NCBI GenBank assembly: GCA_937935995.1
Contig: CALGXF010000018.1
Location: 1-20,014 of the forward strand
Source of the DNA: an uncultured Alphaproteobacteria bacterium
GTDB taxonomy: Bacteria; Pseudomonadota; Alphaproteobacteria; CAAHEQ01; UBA3637
Direction of reading: 5' to 3'
DNA: 20,014 bases
Shown here: positions 1-6,907 of the stretch, piece by piece
How the letters are laid out: the number at the start of each line of letters is the position of its first letter
How positions within the stretch are numbered: position 1 is the stretch's first letter
Notes under the pieces: generated by a model
The model's input: only the letters and a program-made list of their open reading frames with translations
The model's database searches: none
Told to the model about the DNA's origin: nothing
Program-made: the position numbers and the translations under genes

Positions 1-9
1 GGGGGGGGG
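1..9. other. Poly-G contig-end artefact
   Basis: Nine consecutive G's open the window directly before the promoter of the first gene. Together with the poly-G plus adapter at the other end, this is best read as a no-signal G run from two-colour Illumina chemistry, not as genomic sequence. Any -35 element of the first gene is therefore not visible. Confidence 0.7.
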
Positions 10-11
10 TA

Positions 12-20
12 TGTTATAAT
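12..20 (+). promoter_or_regulatory. Extended -10 promoter element of the first gene
   Basis: TGTTATAAT is a perfect TATAAT at 15-20 preceded by TG at 12-13, the extended -10 form. The expected -35 position would fall before the window or inside the artefactual G run, so only half of the promoter can be judged. Transcription would start near 27, just before the AAGGAG ribosome binding site at about 30-35, which makes a very short leader. Confidence 0.45.
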
Positions 21-41
21 AAAAAAATAAAGGAGAGGAAG

Positions 42-1154
42 ATGGCGAGAACAGCGGAAGAAAAACAAGCAATTGAATTGGCTCGACAATTTATGAAGTC
101 CGGTCTGCGCGGGTCGGCGCAAGATAAAATCCGCAATAAATTGGGAAACAAAGTTTGGCCATTAGGCCGAAAGGTTATACGAGTCGGCATTATCGGTTCA
201 ATCGGCGTGACTGCTTTGGCAGCTGCGATTGGAGCGCCTATTGTTTCTCTTCCAATTCTTTCTGCGGTTGTCGGTGGCGGCATTTTGGCAGACAGATGGG
301 CCGGTGGGCATGTCAAGTTTTTACAAAATGTGACGCTACGGCAAGCAGCTTTGTTCGGGCGCCAGATGAAAAATGCGCATGTGCCGGAAGCTGTGCGTCA
401 ACAGGCCATCGAATATTTTTTGAAAAAAGAAAGCCCCATGTTTACGGCCAAAAAGTATATTCAAAAAAATCCAGAAATGGTTGCCCGATTAAAAGAAGGT
501 CAAATGGCAAAGCTGAATAAAAACTTTGTATCCATTTTTGATGAAAACACGCATGCTCTCGGGAATTCGGCTGCAAAAGAAAAACGTACTGTGACATTTT
601 CAGAACGGATGGCTGTTTATAAAAAGTCTTGGCAGCAATATCAGGCTGCCAAAGCAGAGGAAAAAGCAGCTAAAACCATCTCTGGTCTTGTTGAAAAAAC
701 GCCTGCCGTTCAAGCAGTTAAAGGAGTCGTACAAGGTGCTGATAAAACATCGTCTCGGTTAGGTGAGGTTTTGGCGCAGTCTCAAATTTCAAAAGCTTCT
801 CAATCAGTTGAAAAAGCAATGCCGGCAGTTGCTCAAAAAGTGGCTGAAAACGGTGCAAAGCGATTGCCGATTTCGTCTAAATTAATGAATCAAATCGGTT
901 CTGAAACTCTCAAAAAAACAGGGGCTAAAATTGCCGGCGTGACGGCGATTAAAGTCGGTGCCAAAAAAATACCGATTTTAGGTGCTGTATTCGGGACGGT
1001 TTTTGCGGCCGGTCGTGCGTTAAAGGGCGATTGGACAGGTGCCGGATTGGAATTTTGTTCCGGAGCAGCCAGCTGTGCGCCCGGTGTCGGTACAGCGGCT
1101 TCTTTGACGATTGACGGTGCTTTGTTGGCGCGTGATTTGGCAGGCAGCCGATGA
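42..1154 (+). CDS. Unrecognised basic protein with glycine-rich hydrophobic segments
   Basis: 370 aa; I do not recognise the family. The start has a clear ribosome binding site (AAGGAGAGGAAG directly before ATG). Residues about 45-85 form a long hydrophobic, Gly/Ala-rich stretch that could be one or two membrane segments, followed by Lys-rich, Ala-rich helical sequence (about 90-290). The last ~78 residues (293-370) are again Gly/Ala-rich with small-residue spacing (AGVTAIKVGAKKIPILGAV, then CSGAASCAPGVGTAAS), resembling glycine-zipper segments that insert into or pack in membranes. The protein is strongly basic overall. Its stop codon overlaps the start of the next gene by four bases (ATGA), so the two are translationally coupled. 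A membrane-active effector paired with an acidic partner is one possibility, but nothing here proves it; a phage- or envelope-related structural protein is equally open. Confidence 0.75.
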   Translation: MARTAEEKQAIELARQFMKSGLRGSAQDKIRNKLGNKVWPLGRKVIRVGIIGSIGVTALAAAIGAPIVSLPILSAVVGGGILADRWAGGHVKFLQNVTLRQAALFGRQMKNAHVPEAVRQQAIEYFLKKESPMFTAKKYIQKNPEMVARLKEGQMAKLNKNFVSIFDENTHALGNSAAKEKRTVTFSERMAVYKKSWQQYQAAKAEEKAAKTISGLVEKTPAVQAVKGVVQGADKTSSRLGEVLAQSQISKASQSVEKAMPAVAQKVAENGAKRLPISSKLMNQIGSETLKKTGAKIAGVTAIKVGAKKIPILGAVFGTVFAAGRALKGDWTGAGLEFCSGAASCAPGVGTAASLTIDGALLARDLAGSR

Positions 1155-1480
1155 TGAAACAAATGAAACTGTATACGACTTTTTTAACCGAAAACGGCGA
1201 TGTCGTTTGCGTGATTCCGGCGGTGCAGGAAAATGAACCGGTTGAGCCGAAAATTTTATATGACGGTCGGGAGCATGCTTTGTTTTATCGTGCACCGGGT
1301 CAGTCTTTTGTCTTGGATTACATCAACGAAGCCATTCAAATTGCCCTGAACCAAACAGATAAAATTTTGTTGTTCGAGGTCGATTTAGACCAACAAAATA
1401 TCGTAACGGATTATTTTGTCCCGGTTGTCCGAACGGAACGATTGCCGGCTTTTCAATTGGAACAAACCGTTGACGAATAA
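1151..1480 (+). CDS. Unrecognised small acidic protein, coupled to upstream gene
   Basis: 109 aa, no family recognised. It starts at ATG 1151, overlapping the preceding stop (ATGA); a second in-frame ATG follows at 1154. The protein is acidic (many Glu/Asp, for example EVDLDQQNIVTDYF) and has no signal peptide or membrane segment, so it is probably a soluble cytoplasmic protein with mixed beta/alpha content. The overlap implies it is made in fixed ratio with the basic 370-aa protein, consistent with a chaperone, antagonist or complex partner (inference). It ends nine bases before a convergent gene, and I see no strong terminator between them. Confidence 0.7.
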   Translation: MMKQMKLYTTFLTENGDVVCVIPAVQENEPVEPKILYDGREHALFYRAPGQSFVLDYINEAIQIALNQTDKILLFEVDLDQQNIVTDYFVPVVRTERLPAFQLEQTVDE

Positions 1481-1489
1481 GAACGGCGC

Positions 1490-1798
1490 TTATGATGAAG
1501 CTGCTTTTTTCATTTGTTCAATTGCTTCTTGAACACCGTGTTCATATTGTTTGATGTCTTCCGGTGACAAGATTTCCAACAACTTGTAAAGAGCGCCGGC
1601 ATGATGCATTTCATCCTCGGCAATGTCAGTTAAAACAGCTTTGATGTCTTTGTTATCCGTGCTTTCCATAATCTGTTGATAAATTTGAATGGCTTCGAAT
1701 TCAGAAGCAATTCCAAATTTAATCGCTCGTAAAATTTCGACATCCGATAACTTTTGAGGGGGTGTCAGCACATTGTTGATATTTGTAAATTCAGGCAT
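1490..1798 (-). CDS. Half-size ferritin-like protein (EncFtn/rubrerythrin-like)
   Basis: 102 aa when started at the ATG at 1798, which has AGGAGA five bases upstream; the reading frame is open to 1852 but that longer start lacks a ribosome binding site. Two helices carry a di-iron type pattern: SEFEAIQIY (E33, E35, Y40) and EDEMHHAGALYKLL (E63, H66). Spacing and motif recall the half-ferritins of the encapsulated-ferritin family (helix 1 with E..E....Y, helix 2 with E..H), which assemble so that two subunits make one iron site. Rubrerythrin-type ferritins share the ExxH motif but are normally four-helix, so this short form is notable. It is the last gene of a three-gene minus-strand unit, 55 bases after its neighbour. 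Likely role: iron oxidation/storage or peroxide protection in the cytoplasm. No encapsulin shell gene is present in this window. Confidence 0.7.
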   Translation of the reverse strand: MPEFTNINNVLTPPQKLSDVEILRAIKFGIASEFEAIQIYQQIMESTDNKDIKAVLTDIAEDEMHHAGALYKLLEILSPEDIKQYEHGVQEAIEQMKKAASS

Positions 1799-1853
1799 TT
1801 TTCTCTCCTTTTCATCTTTCAAGGAGATAGGGCTATTGGTTCTGAAATGCAAG

Positions 1854-2963
1854 TTAACGCCCTTGATTTTTGTTGACAGCCAAAGGAGATATGGAATTTG
1901 ATGTTTGAGGCAAGGTAGGTTGACCCGGTACCGGAATGGTTGGTGCCGCTTGGGGAATGCCTAAATCAGACGACGTATTTGTTTGTTCTTGACCCGGAAT
2001 AGATGGCGCTTGAACAATTTCCGGAGGCTGTAAATTTTTGTTAACCTCTTGTTGAATAACTGTTGAAACTTTAGTCAGTCTTTCTTCATCAGAAACTTCA
2101 TCTTCCCGTAATTTTTTTTCGGTCTGACAAGCGATTTTTACTAAATTTCTTGCTTCCTTATCGTCTTCAATAGAGGAGTCACTCTTCTTGCATCCAAAAT
2201 CAGCCATGTAACCCACAACGTCATCTGGTAATTGCGTAATTCCTTCAGACATATCTTTAACGAAATCAGAATCGGCCGGCATATTTCCTTTTCCATATTG
2301 TTCGTGTAAAAGTTGAGCTGCCGCTTCGATTGTCTCAACTTGCTCTGTGTTTATATCAAAATTTTGATCTAACATTGTGTCTGAGGTTTCTTCGTTGTGT
2401 TTAACCCCCTCTTTTGCTCGAAGTACTGTTTCAGGCCGTTCTCTTGTTTCGATTAAGATGTCTCTAAATGCTTTGTTTTGAGCAACGCTTTGGCATGTTT
2501 TTTGAATGCTATTAAAAAGATGCTTATCTGCGTTGCCGCCATGATTACTGGAGCGGGAAGCTAGAAATAAAATTTGCTTGGACGATGAAATGATAACACC
2601 ATGGACACGTCCATGCTTGCTGAGAGATGCCTCAAATCTATTAGAATCCAAATGGTTCGTTACATTCCCTACAATCGCCTTACGTCTGATTGTTTTATCT
2701 GCTTCATTCGAGGTAGGAAAGCATTTCTTATCTGTTGTAGATTGTTTTATTAGATCAATGATCTTTTCTAACTTATTTTTTTCTTTCTGCGTCAGTTTGT
2801 TCGAAATTTCATTTTCTGTTTCACGCGGCTGAAGCTCAGATCCTGTTTCGAATGCAAGCTCCTCAACTTTTATTCCTTTCTTACCGTTGTAGTTCAGTTT
2901 TGTGTCTGAATAGATAACTTCATATGTATCAAATTGATTAGGAGAATTTTTTGGGTCAGACAT
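1854..2963 (-). CDS. Unrecognised hydrophilic protein with Pro-rich tail
   Basis: 369 aa, family not recognised. It has no signal peptide or membrane segment. Residues about 90-190 look like a folded alpha/beta domain (for example HGVIISSSKQILFLASRSSN); about 190-310 is charged and helical; the last ~55 residues are rich in Pro, Gln, Ser and Thr and probably disordered. The start codon abuts the stop of the preceding gene (TAGATG), so translation is probably coupled. The DNA is more AT-rich than the housekeeping genes further on, which fits accessory DNA. No function is proposed. Confidence 0.7.
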   Translation of the reverse strand: MSDPKNSPNQFDTYEVIYSDTKLNYNGKKGIKVEELAFETGSELQPRETENEISNKLTQKEKNKLEKIIDLIKQSTTDKKCFPTSNEADKTIRRKAIVGNVTNHLDSNRFEASLSKHGRVHGVIISSSKQILFLASRSSNHGGNADKHLFNSIQKTCQSVAQNKAFRDILIETRERPETVLRAKEGVKHNEETSDTMLDQNFDINTEQVETIEAAAQLLHEQYGKGNMPADSDFVKDMSEGITQLPDDVVGYMADFGCKKSDSSIEDDKEARNLVKIACQTEKKLREDEVSDEERLTKVSTVIQQEVNKNLQPPEIVQAPSIPGQEQTNTSSDLGIPQAAPTIPVPGQPTLPQTSNSISPLAVNKNQGR

Positions 2964-3314
2964 CTATCGTTCCTTATCCGGTCTTTTTAAAGCACGAAGC
3001 ATTTGTTCGTCTAATTGTTTGATTAGATTGGTATAATTAATCGAATTGATGAGCGCATCTTGAGAAGAATTGAAATAAACACATCTCATGCGGTCTTTCA
3101 ATTTTTCACTTAATGTTTGGCATAAAATATTTTTTAATGCCGGATTGAGTTTAAATTCGTATATGTTTTCAAATACTTTTAAACGGTCGTTGTCCTTATA
3201 TTTCAACGTTTTTCTTGAATCTGACAGGACAACAGATGAAATAAAGAAAATTGCTTGCTTACGGTAAGAAGCGTTTTGAAGGAAATCGTGTATTTTTTGA
3301 TTCTCTGCATCCAT
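2964..3314 (-). CDS. Unrecognised 116-aa protein, first gene of a three-gene unit
   Basis: No family recognised. ATG at 3314 is preceded by AAGGAG with seven bases between. The protein is charged and mostly helical (Lys/Asp/Asn-rich) with no signal peptide; one short hydrophobic stretch (AIFFISSVVL, about residues 17-26) is too short for a confident membrane span. It leads the unit that continues into the 369-aa protein and the ferritin-like protein, and a promoter-like sequence lies directly upstream (3333-3360). Confidence 0.65.
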   Translation of the reverse strand: MDAENQKIHDFLQNASYRKQAIFFISSVVLSDSRKTLKYKDNDRLKVFENIYEFKLNPALKNILCQTLSEKLKDRMRCVYFNSSQDALINSINYTNLIKQLDEQMLRALKRPDKER

Positions 3315-3332
3315 TTTTTTCTCCTTGATTTT

Positions 3333-3360
3333 TTATAACACAGTGTTTTGAAAATGACAA
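3333..3360 (-). promoter_or_regulatory. Promoter of the 3314-1490 gene unit
   Basis: On the minus strand TTGTCA (3360-3355) and TTATAA (3338-3333) are separated by 16 bases, a good match to the sigma-70 type. The start site would fall close to the ribosome binding site, giving a very short leader, which lowers confidence a little. Confidence 0.45.
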
Positions 3361-3523
3361 CTATAAATTTCTTTTTCGTTGTAACTAATCGTTTTTTATA
3401 GTTTTAAAGACAGCCTATTTCTGGGTATTATTCGTTGAATCCTTTAACCTTTAATACATTAAGGATAGCATCTTTTTGGCGCAGATACAAGCATCATGGA
3501 ACCGTTCGGGTGTGAACAAGTAT
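3361..3523. other. Intergenic stretch, nothing recognised
   Basis: Between the promoter of the minus-strand unit and the tRNA terminator I find no open reading frame with a ribosome binding site, no repeat and no clear hairpin. It is AT-rich on its upstream side. Confidence 0.5.
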
Positions 3524-3550
3524 AAAAAAGCCGCCCTTATCGGACGGTTT
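3524..3550 (-). terminator. Intrinsic terminator after tRNA-Ala
   Basis: On the minus strand CCGTCC and GGGCGG form a six-pair stem (one U-G) around a GATAA loop, followed by C and six T's. It begins a few bases after the tRNA 3' end. Confidence 0.8.
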
Positions 3551-3554
3551 TTAT

Positions 3555-3630
3555 TGGTGGAGGTAAGGAGGATCGAACTCCTGACCTTTGCAATGCCATT
3601 GCAACGCTCTCCCAGCTGAGCTATACCCCC
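3555..3630 (-). tRNA. tRNA-Ala (anticodon GGC)
   Basis: The minus strand folds as a full cloverleaf of 76 nt with an encoded CCA end. Acceptor stem: GGGGGTA pairs with TACCTCC (one G-U), then discriminator A and CCA. The D arm is GCTCAGCTGGGAGAGC. The anticodon stem TTGCA/TGCAA encloses the loop ATGGCAT, giving anticodon GGC. The T arm contains the usual GTTCGATCC. GGC reads GCC and GCU codons. Confidence 0.95.
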
Positions 3631-3644
3631 ACTGGATGGAAGTT

Positions 3645-3672
3645 AATATACATGAAAAAAATTAAAAAGCAA
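3645..3672 (-). promoter_or_regulatory. Promoter of tRNA-Ala
   Basis: On the minus strand TTGCTT (3672-3667) and TATATT (3650-3645) are 16 bases apart, and the predicted start lies about eight bases before the tRNA 5' end. The spacer is very T-rich. The upstream radC has no evident terminator, so read-through into the tRNA is also possible. Confidence 0.45.
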
Positions 3673-3690
3673 GCAAAAAATGCAGCCTTT

Positions 3691-4428
3691 TTATCCTAAA
3701 TGGCCTTCTAATTTCATCGACGTTGCTCCATGCCTTGAAATAATAATGTGATCGCTTAATTCAAGAGCCAGAGAAACGGCAACATGTTTTAACTCTTGCG
3801 TCATTTTAATGTCTTGCGGAGACGGGCGCGCATCGCCTGACGGATGGTTATGAATTAAAACCATTGAAGTTGCCCCCAGCTCAAGCGCTTTATGAATGAT
3901 TTCCCGCGGATAAAGAGCAACTTTGTTGATTGTTCCTTCTGCCATCTTTTGATCTAAAAGCAAATGCAGCTTGGCATCTAAAAATAAAATATGAAAAGAT
4001 TCTTTTTTCTCGCGCCCTAAAGAGGAATAACAATAATCCATAATCTTGCTCCGGTTAGCCAGAATCGGCTGGCTGACCAAGTCTCTTCGCAAAATGGCCG
4101 TATTCGATGCTCGAATGAGTTTGAACAAAGCGACCGTATTTTCTTTAAGGTCTTTGAATTGATACAGCACTTCCGGTTCGGCGCACAAAATATTCCCGAG
4201 TGTATAAAATTCGGCCAATAATTGTTTGGCTAACAATTTAACATCTTTTCTCGGAATGGAATACATCAACAATGCTTCCAAAATTTCATACTCTTCAAAC
4301 GAACCTATATCTGTTTTTAAGATTTTTTCTCTGGTTCGTTCACGATGTCCGTGAAGCAAAGCCGTCGGAGATTGTGCTTCTTTTGTTTTTCCCTTTGTTT
4401 TTTCTTTCGTCTTTTCTTTTTTCTTCAT
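3691..4428 (-). CDS. radC: RadC family (UPF0758) JAB/MPN domain protein
   Basis: 245 aa, close to the usual RadC length. The N-terminal half is helix-hairpin-helix-like (about 40-115). The C-terminal JAB domain carries the metalloprotease-like signature: E164, then H193-N-H195-P-S-G-D followed by SPQD with D206. RadC was once thought to be a DNA repair protein; its real role is unsettled, and homologues are common next to housekeeping genes and in mobile elements. The first ~18 residues are a Lys/Glu/Thr low-complexity repeat (KEKTKEKTKGKTKE), which is odd for the family. ATG 4428 overlaps the map stop by four bases (ATGA), supporting both the start and co-translation with map, a pairing common in alphaproteobacteria. 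Confidence 0.92.
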   Translation of the reverse strand: MKKKEKTKEKTKGKTKEAQSPTALLHGHRERTREKILKTDIGSFEEYEILEALLMYSIPRKDVKLLAKQLLAEFYTLGNILCAEPEVLYQFKDLKENTVALFKLIRASNTAILRRDLVSQPILANRSKIMDYCYSSLGREKKESFHILFLDAKLHLLLDQKMAEGTINKVALYPREIIHKALELGATSMVLIHNHPSGDARPSPQDIKMTQELKHVAVSLALELSDHIIISRHGATSMKLEGHLG

Positions 4429-5234
4429 TTTGTCTGCGTGCTCTTTTTAGGTGTGTAAGGCGGATAATCATATCCTGCCGGCGATAAAGTGAAAATTTCC
4501 GGCCCGTTTTTGGTGATGCCGATGGTATGTTCAAATTGTGCCGAAAGCGTTCGGTCTTTTGTGATGGCCGTCCACCCGTCAGACAAGATTAATGTATCCG
4601 GCCCACCGATGTTAACCATCGGTTCAACCGTAAAAATCATGCCTTCCTGAATGGTCATGCCTTCCCCTTTGTTTCCGTAGTTTAAAACATTCGGCAGTAA
4701 ATGGAATGCTTGCCCAACCCCGTGTCCGCAAAAATCTTCGACGACGGAGAAACGTTCTTTGGCGGCACACGATTCAATCGCGTAGCCGATGTCGCCCATT
4801 GTATTGCCGATTTGAGCTTGATTAATGCCGGCCCACATGGCATGAAAAGCACATTCAACAACGCGTTTTGCCTTGATGGACGGTGTGCCGACATAATACA
4901 TGCGGCTGGAATCCCCGTACCATCCGTTTAAAATCGGTGTGATATCGATGTTGACAATGTCGCCGTCATAAAGGACTTTGTCGCCGGGAATGCCGTGACA
5001 AACGATGTGATTGGCCGATATACAACTGGCTTTGGGGTAGCCTCGATAACCGAGTGTTGCCGGAACGGCTCCGTGATCACGCATGAATTCTTCCATCAAC
5101 GCATCCAGCTTGCCGGTCGTAACGCCCGGAACAACAAACGGCGTGATGTAATCCAACGTCAGGGCAGCCAAACGCCCGGCTTGGCGCATGCCGTCGAATT
5201 GTTCAACTGAATATAAAGCAATTTGTTTGTTCAT
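4425..5234 (-). CDS. map: Methionine aminopeptidase, type I
   Basis: 269 aa from the ATG at 5234 (MNKQIALYSVEQ). The frame is open to 5270, but the longer start has no ribosome binding site and adds a 12-residue basic extension atypical of the family. The chosen start has only a weak purine-rich site (GGAAAGAGAAAG). All five metal ligands are visible at the positions expected for type I enzymes: D97, D108, H171, E204 and E235, plus H80 in VCHGIP and H178. The enzyme removes the initiator methionine from new proteins in the cytoplasm and is normally essential. radC follows with an overlapping start codon. A plus-strand promoter (5236-5264) lies back to back with this start, so the two transcripts diverge from a very compact region. 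Confidence 0.96.
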   Translation of the reverse strand: MNKQIALYSVEQFDGMRQAGRLAALTLDYITPFVVPGVTTGKLDALMEEFMRDHGAVPATLGYRGYPKASCISANHIVCHGIPGDKVLYDGDIVNIDITPILNGWYGDSSRMYYVGTPSIKAKRVVECAFHAMWAGINQAQIGNTMGDIGYAIESCAAKERFSVVEDFCGHGVGQAFHLLPNVLNYGNKGEGMTIQEGMIFTVEPMVNIGGPDTLILSDGWTAITKDRTLSAQFEHTIGITKNGPEIFTLSPAGYDYPPYTPKKSTQTK

Positions 5235-5235
5235 T

Positions 5236-5264
5236 TTGACTTTCTCTTTCCGGTTACGTATAAT
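5236..5264 (+). promoter_or_regulatory. Near-consensus sigma-70 promoter
   Basis: TTGACT at 5236-5241 and a perfect TATAAT at 5259-5264 are separated by exactly 17 bases. It would start transcription near 5271, about 50 bases before the 45-aa membrane protein, and could also feed rpmF. It sits two bases outside the map start codon and points away from it. Confidence 0.75.
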
Positions 5265-5323
5265 ACGCATATTAAAGGGAATTTTCCACTTAATTTTTAA
5301 TTTTTTTTAAAGGATGCGTATAA

Positions 5324-5461
5324 ATGACTCCCAAACAGAAGATTGCCGTGATTATTTTTGTGCTGACATTGGTTTTCGGTATTATGCTTTTCAATTCGCC
5401 ATTGACGAATAAAACGCCGAAAGATGCGCCGTTATCGGCGGTTTCGCGTGTTTTGGAATAA
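5324..5461 (+). CDS. 45-aa single-pass membrane protein
   Basis: A short open frame reads MTPKQKIAVIIFVLTLVFGI and continues to LSAVSRVLE, then TAA. Residues 7-23 are a clear transmembrane helix, preceded by a Lys-containing N-terminus and followed by a polar ~22-residue tail with several Pro and Lys, so it is probably inner-membrane anchored; it has no lipobox. AAGGA lies ten bases before the ATG, slightly far but acceptable, and the strong promoter at 5236-5264 is correctly placed. The out-of-frame ATG at 5314 does not open a long frame. No family recognised. The case rests on promoter, ribosome binding site and the coherent membrane helix. Confidence 0.6.
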   Translation: MTPKQKIAVIIFVLTLVFGIMLFNSPLTNKTPKDAPLSAVSRVLE

Positions 5462-5533
5462 AATCAGACACATCCCGAAACCCTCTTTTGGTGCCTGAAA
5501 CCGTCAAAGCGGGAAAAGATTCATAAAAAATGC

Positions 5534-5562
5534 TTGCAAAAAATGAAAAAAGTGTGTATGAA
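5534..5562 (+). promoter_or_regulatory. Probable promoter of the rpmF-plsX-fabH block
   Basis: TTGCAA (5534-5539) and TATGAA (5557-5562) with a 17-base spacer lie about 80 bases before rpmF. Both boxes match four of six consensus positions. Co-transcription from the stronger promoter at 5236 is also possible because no terminator is evident between them. Confidence 0.4.
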
Positions 5563-5639
5563 GTAGGTTCTAAAAAATTGTTGATTTGGGTTATCCGGTT
5601 CCGGGTAATCGTTTTGTTTATGAAAGAAAGAGTAAAAAA

Positions 5640-5825
5640 ATGGCAGTACCAAAGAAAAAAACGTCCAAATCCCGCAGAGATATGCGGCGTTCTCATGAAG
5701 CCTTGACGAAAAACGCAATGGTGGAATGTCCGAATTGCGGAGAAATGATGCGTCCGCACCATGTTTGTGACGCTTGCGGCTTTTACAACAAACGTGAAGT
5801 TGTTGTGACGGCTAAAGCCGAATAA
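5640..5825 (+). CDS. rpmF: 50S ribosomal protein bL32, zinc-binding form
   Basis: 61 aa, beginning MAVPKKKTSKSRRDMRRSH, the hallmark L32 N-terminus, which fixes the start at 5640 rather than the longer open frame from 5586. C30-x2-C33 and C43-x2-C46 make the zinc ribbon, so this is the Zn-binding (C+) version. It binds 23S rRNA in the large subunit. As in many bacteria it is followed closely by plsX (11 bases), linking ribosome production to membrane lipid synthesis. The ribosome binding site is weak (GAAAGAGT). Confidence 0.97.
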   Translation: MAVPKKKTSKSRRDMRRSHEALTKNAMVECPNCGEMMRPHHVCDACGFYNKREVVVTAKAE

Positions 5826-5836
5826 AGGCAAAATAG

Positions 5837-6877
5837 ATGGCTGAACCGATTGTTATCTCTATTGACGCGATGGGCGGTGATAATGCGCCTGAAGCGGTCA
5901 TTGAAGGTGTAAAGCTGGCCAGTGAAAAACAGGAAAATGTTTTTTTCTTGCTGTTTGGAGATGAGCGGCAAATAGCCCCTCTTGCACGGGCGAAGGGGCT
6001 GCCGGAATCAGCCTATAAAATTTATCACACGGACGAGGTTATTAAAGCCGATGAAAAACCGTCGGCTGCCGTCCGTTATGGCCGTAACAGCAGCATGTGG
6101 AAAGCAATTTATTCTGTCCGAACCGGCGAATCGAAGGCTGTTGTTTCTGCCGGAAACACGGGGGCTTTTATGGCAATGTCCAAAATTTGTTTGGGGACAA
6201 TTGCCGGTGTTGATCGCCCGGCGTTGGCGGCGATGATGCCGACTCCGAACCCGGGTCGGCCGAATGTTATGCTGGACTTGGGGGCTAATGCCGAATGCAA
6301 TGCAACAAATTTGGTTGAATTCAGCATCATGGGATCTGTTTTTTACCGGTTGTTGTACAAGGTTAAAAATCCGTCTGTCGGATTGTTGAACATCGGTTCG
6401 GAAGAAACAAAAGGACGCGAAGAAATTCGTGAAGCGGCTTTGATTTTAAAAGGCAACAAGAATAAAGTCAATTATGCCGGTTTTGTGGAAGGATTCGACA
6501 TCAACAGCGGTAAAACGGATGTGATTGTTTCGGATGGCTTTTCCGGCAATGTTGCGTTAAAAACCGTTGAAGGAACGTCTCGGCTGATTAAAAATTTATT
6601 TAAAGAAGCCGTTCATTCGTCGTTCTTGGCCAAAATCGGTTTTATTTTAGCCTTACCGGCGTTATTAAAATTAAAAAAGAAAATGGATCCGCGCCTTTAT
6701 AATGGGGCGATGTTTTTGGGATTAAACGGGATTTCGGTCAAAAGTCATGGGGGCACCGATGCGTTGGGGTATTCGTATGCCGTCGGCGTAGCGGTTGATT
6801 TGGCGCGTCATGATTTATGTGAAAAAATTCGAGTCGAATTAGAGGACTTGATTTTAACGCCGGAATCTGTATCATAA
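5837..6877 (+). CDS. plsX: Phosphate acyltransferase PlsX
   Basis: 346 aa, normal length. It converts acyl-ACP and phosphate to acyl-phosphate, the acyl donor for PlsY in phosphatidic acid synthesis, at the inner face of the membrane. Family signatures visible: DAMGGDNAPEAVIEG near the N-terminus (about 11-25), KPSAAVRYGRNSSM, VSAGNTGAFMAMSK, LDLGANAECN and VSDGFSGNVALKT. The start has only a weak purine stretch before it and is 11 bases after rpmF. fabH follows after 30 bases, so the genes are probably one operon. Confidence 0.97.
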   Translation: MAEPIVISIDAMGGDNAPEAVIEGVKLASEKQENVFFLLFGDERQIAPLARAKGLPESAYKIYHTDEVIKADEKPSAAVRYGRNSSMWKAIYSVRTGESKAVVSAGNTGAFMAMSKICLGTIAGVDRPALAAMMPTPNPGRPNVMLDLGANAECNATNLVEFSIMGSVFYRLLYKVKNPSVGLLNIGSEETKGREEIREAALILKGNKNKVNYAGFVEGFDINSGKTDVIVSDGFSGNVALKTVEGTSRLIKNLFKEAVHSSFLAKIGFILALPALLKLKKKMDPRLYNGAMFLGLNGISVKSHGGTDALGYSYAVGVAVDLARHDLCEKIRVELEDLILTPESVS

Positions 6878-6907
6878 GATTACGTTTTATTTTTATAGGG
6901 AAAAAAG

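Noticed and set aside
1..9. G run as a possible G-quadruplex
   Set aside because: It is a single homopolymer at the contig edge, matched by poly-G plus adapter at the other end; artefact is the better explanation.
5586..5639. Longer start for rpmF giving 79 aa
   Set aside because: L32 begins MAVPKKK in nearly all bacteria; the extra 18 residues have no ribosome binding site support.
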